The notes under the pieces: model-generated
Told to the model about the DNA's origin: nothing
Database searches by the model: none
What the model saw: only the letters and a program-made list of their open reading frames with translations
From: Azolla caroliniana
Taxonomy: Eukaryota; Polypodiophyta
Reading direction: 5' to 3'
DNA length: 64,000 bases
NCBI GenBank assembly: GCA_043228905.1
Contig: JBHGNT010000007.1
Span: forward strand, 12,834,001 to 12,898,000
Part shown: piece by piece, positions 62,886 through 64,000 of the stretch
Position numbering within the stretch: the stretch's first letter is position 1
Layout: each line of letters opens with the position of its first letter
Translations under genes and position numbers: made by a program

Positions 62886-64000
62886 CAGGAACACAACCAC
62901 CACCTTGACTTGAACTCCTCCCAATTGAGTTCAAACTCGATGGACCAACCGCATACTTGAGTTGGTCGCATCGGATTACGGGTGCCTCGGCAAGGAGAAG
63001 CCTTGACGGCTACATAACGGGAGAAGAGAAAGAACCTCATGTTAAAATGAGTAGTGAATGGAAACCATGGAGAGCTACCCACATGTCTTTGTATATGTGG
63101 TGTCTCAACTCCATGGTTCCATCAATCGCCACAACTGTTGATGGAATTTTGAGTGTGAAGGAGATTTGGGAGAAATTGCAAAAGACGTATGCTGGGAGGG
63201 GAAATAACATGAGAGTATTTCAAATCGAGCAGGAGATAGATGCCGTCTGGCAGGGAGATAGGATGATTTAGGGATATGCCATAGAGCTGGAGCATCTATG
63301 GGCAGAATATGATCATTTCTTGCCTGTGACAATGTGCAATGATCCTCAATGTAAGAGCAAGGAAATTTCTGCTCAAAGAAAAACCATGCAATTTTTGAAA
63401 CATCTCAACCTGTCGTTTGATCAAAGAAGGGCAGTTCTTCTAGCCAAGGCCCAAATTCCCACGCTTGATGAGGCAATTGCGACTATGATATAGGAGGAGA
63501 GTAGAATGAAGTTGCTCTTTGACACCACCGAACTTCCAGGGGTATGATCGGTACTAATGGTGTCAAATTCAAGCGGAAGTGAAAATCGAAAATGCTACAA
63601 TTGTGGTGAAGCTGGTCATTTAAAGAATGTTTGCTCTAAACCATCTAAGGAGAGAGAATATGGAGAACGTGGACAAACTAGAGGTCGTGGTCGAGGGGGC
63701 TGAAGAGGTGGAAGAGGAGGTCACCAAGCAAACCTGATGGTAGCAAAAGAAGAGGAAGGAACTAAGGTGGTGTTCACGAAAGAGGATCAAGCTCTCTTAG
63801 AAATACTTAGGAGGAAGCAAAGAGCTGCAGATGATACTTCATTCATGTCAAGAGGTAATGTTGCCACCTAGGCTTATTCGGCTACAAGTACTAGCAACAC
63901 AAATACTCTTGCCTCTACACTAGAATGGATAATTGATTCTGGTGCATCTAGGCATGTGACAGGTAATGCTAGTGAATTCTCCTCGTATACCCACATAGCA
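62886..64000 (+). pseudogene. Copia-5 gag and protease start (runs off the window)
   Basis: Gag words: IEFKLDGPTAYLSWSHRITG, MSLYMWCLNSMVPSIATTVD, SVKEIWEKLQKTYAGRGNNM and LAKAQIPTLDEAIATMI, a gag class different from the MDKGM copies. The knuckle is CYNCGEAGHLKNVC (63593-63634), then RGRGRGG. The protease LEWIIDSGASRHVTGNASEF has its Asp at 63935. Stops: TGA near 62904, TAG at about 63269 and 63491, TAG near 63701 and 63868. The element continues beyond 64000. Confidence 0.85.

Overview
This is a land-plant nuclear window made almost entirely of transposable elements. There is no operon structure, no ribosomal or functional tRNA gene and no CRISPR array. Ty1/copia elements primed by initiator tRNA-Met (TGGTATCAGAGC sites), several Ty3/gypsy elements, LTR-rich nesting and one spliced plant-like host gene start all point to a large, repeat-rich plant genome. 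A Penelope-like reverse transcriptase suggests a fern, lycophyte or gymnosperm rather than a flowering plant; that placement is inference and weak.

Layout. (1) 1-3669 and 10048-11166: a decayed gypsy element (Gypsy-A) split by a younger one, Gypsy-B (3670-10047, two 650-bp LTRs). Downstream at 11807-14695 is a long extra reading frame that probably belongs to Gypsy-A, ending in coiled coil and acidic proline-rich sequence. (2) 14696-17771: noncoding sequence, two unrecognised minus-strand ORFs, a minisatellite block and an antisense copia gag remnant. (3) 17772-36967: a four-level nest. Copia-1 contains Copia-2 (20797-33886). Copia-2 contains a gypsy-type LTR (22219-29224), which is split by the almost intact Gypsy-C (22862-29019), and also a copia solo LTR (30063-30738). 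Copia-1 also holds a foldback element (34192-34430). Target-site duplications are readable at most levels. (4) 36968-42507: a second partial internal region of the Copia-1 family, purine-rich repeats, a duplicate of the block at 16669-17771 carrying a solo LTR at the same insertion site, copia gag fragments and a small unidentified piece. (5) 42508-46737 minus: decayed Gypsy-D. (6) 46738-49081: a non-autonomous LTR element that shares primer site, polypurine tract and ORF tail with Gypsy-B. (7) 49082-51422: Tnt1-like Copia-3 with its 3' LTR. (8) 51751-52249: the first two exons of a kelch-repeat host gene; the rest of the window may be its very large intron 2. (9) 52300-64000: copia fragments, a Penelope-like RT with a hammerhead-like motif downstream, LINE-like fragments in both orientations, Copia-4 pol, and the start of Copia-5, which runs off the end.

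How the parts work together. The autonomous families supply gag, protease, RT-RNase H and integrase; the non-autonomous element at 46738 probably borrows Gypsy-B proteins. Nearly every copy is dead. Many in-frame stops are TAG where a relative has CAG, or TGA where it has CGA, the pattern expected from methylated-cytosine decay. Gypsy-C is the best preserved (one stop in about 1,865 codons, 3' end missing) and Gypsy-B keeps all its visible catalytic residues. All coordinates were read by eye; homology statements come from internal comparison and family knowledge, not from a database search.
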